From an uncultured bacterium (GTDB taxonomy: Bacteria; Patescibacteriota; Minisyncoccia; Phycocordibacterales; UBA9973): a stretch of DNA of 5,371 nucleotides. A program made the position numbers and the translations under genes. Below are positions 4,818 through 5,371 of this stretch, piece by piece. The number at the start of each line of letters is the position of its first letter. Positions within the stretch are counted from its first letter, which is position 1. The stretch lies in contig CALBMC010000065.1 in NCBI GenBank assembly GCA_937895685.1, positions 1-5,371 of the forward strand, read 5' to 3'. The notes beneath the pieces are model-generated. The model searched no databases, had not been told where the DNA came from, and worked only from the letters and a program-made list of their open reading frames with translations.

Positions 4818-5371
4818 ATGACATACGACTTAATAATCTTAGGAGGAGGACCAGCAGGCTGTGCGGCCGCCGTCTACTCAGCTAGAAAAGAATTAAAAAC
4901 AGCAATGATTACTGTTTCTTTCGGAGGACAATCTATTGATTCCCCACTTATTTTCAACTGGATTGGAACAAAAGAAATAAGCGGTTATGACTTGGCAAAA
5001 GACCTAGAAAATCACGTTAAGGCAAACGCTGGGAAATTCCTGGAAGTCTTTGATGGAGAAAAAATTGCCGAACTAAAAAAAGACGGTGAAATCTGGAAAG
5101 TAAAAACAGATTCAGGAAAAGAATTCGAAGGTAAATCAGTTCTCGTAACAACTGGAGGAAGTAGAAAGAAATTGGAAGTTCCTGGAGCAGAAGAATTTGA
5201 AGGAAGAGGAATTGTTTACTGCGCTTCTTGTGACGGACCGCTTTATTCTGGGAAAGACGTTGTGGTTATTGGTGGCGGAAACGCAGGATTTGAATCCGCT
5301 GCTCAAGTTCTAGCTTATGCAAAATCTGTTACTCTCCTCTCACGTGGAGACTTTAAGGCCGACGCCATAAC
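4818..5371 (+). CDS. trxB: Thioredoxin reductase-like FAD/NAD(P)-dependent disulfide reductase (3' partial)
   Basis: The window holds the first 184 residues of a protein that normally runs to about 300-320; the frame is open at the right edge. The class II thioredoxin reductase order is clear: FAD-binding LIILGGGPAGCAAAVYSAR (residues 5-23), FGGQ (35-38), the LVTTGGSRKKLEVPG segment (109-123), the redox-active CASC followed by DGPLY (Cys135 and Cys138, the same positions as in E. coli TrxB), then the NAD(P)-binding VVVIGGGNAGFESA (148-161). Such enzymes pass electrons from NAD(P)H through FAD to thioredoxin or a peroxiredoxin partner in the cytoplasm. The canonical HRRxxFRA stretch that reads the NADPH phosphate is SRGDFKA here (175-181), and GGGNAGFE resembles AhpF-type reductases, so cofactor and partner are uncertain. 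ATG 4818 is chosen because the FAD motif begins within a few residues. The symbol is by family resemblance. Confidence 0.88.
   Translation, partial: MTYDLIILGGGPAGCAAAVYSARKELKTAMITVSFGGQSIDSPLIFNWIGTKEISGYDLAKDLENHVKANAGKFLEVFDGEKIAELKKDGEIWKVKTDSGKEFEGKSVLVTTGGSRKKLEVPGAEEFEGRGIVYCASCDGPLYSGKDVVVIGGGNAGFESAAQVLAYAKSVTLLSRGDFKADAI

Noticed and set aside
4863..4870. GCGGCCGC, an isolated GC-only octamer in an AT-rich gene
   Set aside because: It encodes Ala residues of the FAD-binding helix in frame; nothing suggests vector or foreign sequence.

Overview
This AT-rich window carries six genes, all on the + strand and tightly packed: priA-like (5' end outside the window), rpsU, ybeY, ftsA, ftsZ and a thioredoxin-reductase-like gene (3' end outside the window). 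No stretch longer than about 95 bases lacks a gene, and I see no tRNA, rRNA, CRISPR array, insertion sequence or prophage. The A-rich coding strand, short intergenic gaps, Lys/Ile/Asn-rich proteins, a strongly reduced PriA, a compact YbeY and the lack of good Shine-Dalgarno sites suggest a small-genome bacterium. The best fit is the Patescibacteria/CPR, probably a Parcubacteria-type lineage. That placement is inferred from protein character, not from a database search.

Layout. Bases 1-1625 encode a PriA-family protein whose frame is open to the left edge, so the coding region extends beyond the internal Met codon at 291. Its eight zinc-binding cysteines and overall PriA scaffold remain, but the ATPase/helicase motifs have all been replaced. 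A promoter at 1630-1657 lies directly before rpsU (bS21, 1664-1891). ybeY (1896-2294) follows after 4 bases, and ftsA (2322-3476) after a further 27. A perfect 15-bp inverted repeat that looks like a terminator lies inside the first codons of ybeY. ftsZ (ATG at 3571) has its own candidate promoter in the 94-base gap after ftsA and ends at an intrinsic terminator (4755-4786). A new promoter overlapping that terminator's tail precedes the flavoprotein reductase gene (4818 to the right edge).

How the genes fit together. rpsU and ybeY link a small-subunit ribosomal protein with the RNase/ribosome-maturation factor YbeY. ftsA and ftsZ encode the membrane anchor and the polymer of the cytokinetic ring; both keep the C-terminal elements that join them (a FtsZ-tail peptide and a FtsA amphipathic helix). 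rpsU-ybeY-ftsA could be one transcript, placing ribosome assembly and division under a shared promoter, with ftsZ boosted separately. The reductase gene is a separate unit.

The observations most worth following up are the apparent loss of catalysis and of the winged-helix domain in the PriA homologue, the terminator-like hairpin inside ybeY, and two promoters placed so close to the start codon that leaderless mRNAs are predicted.
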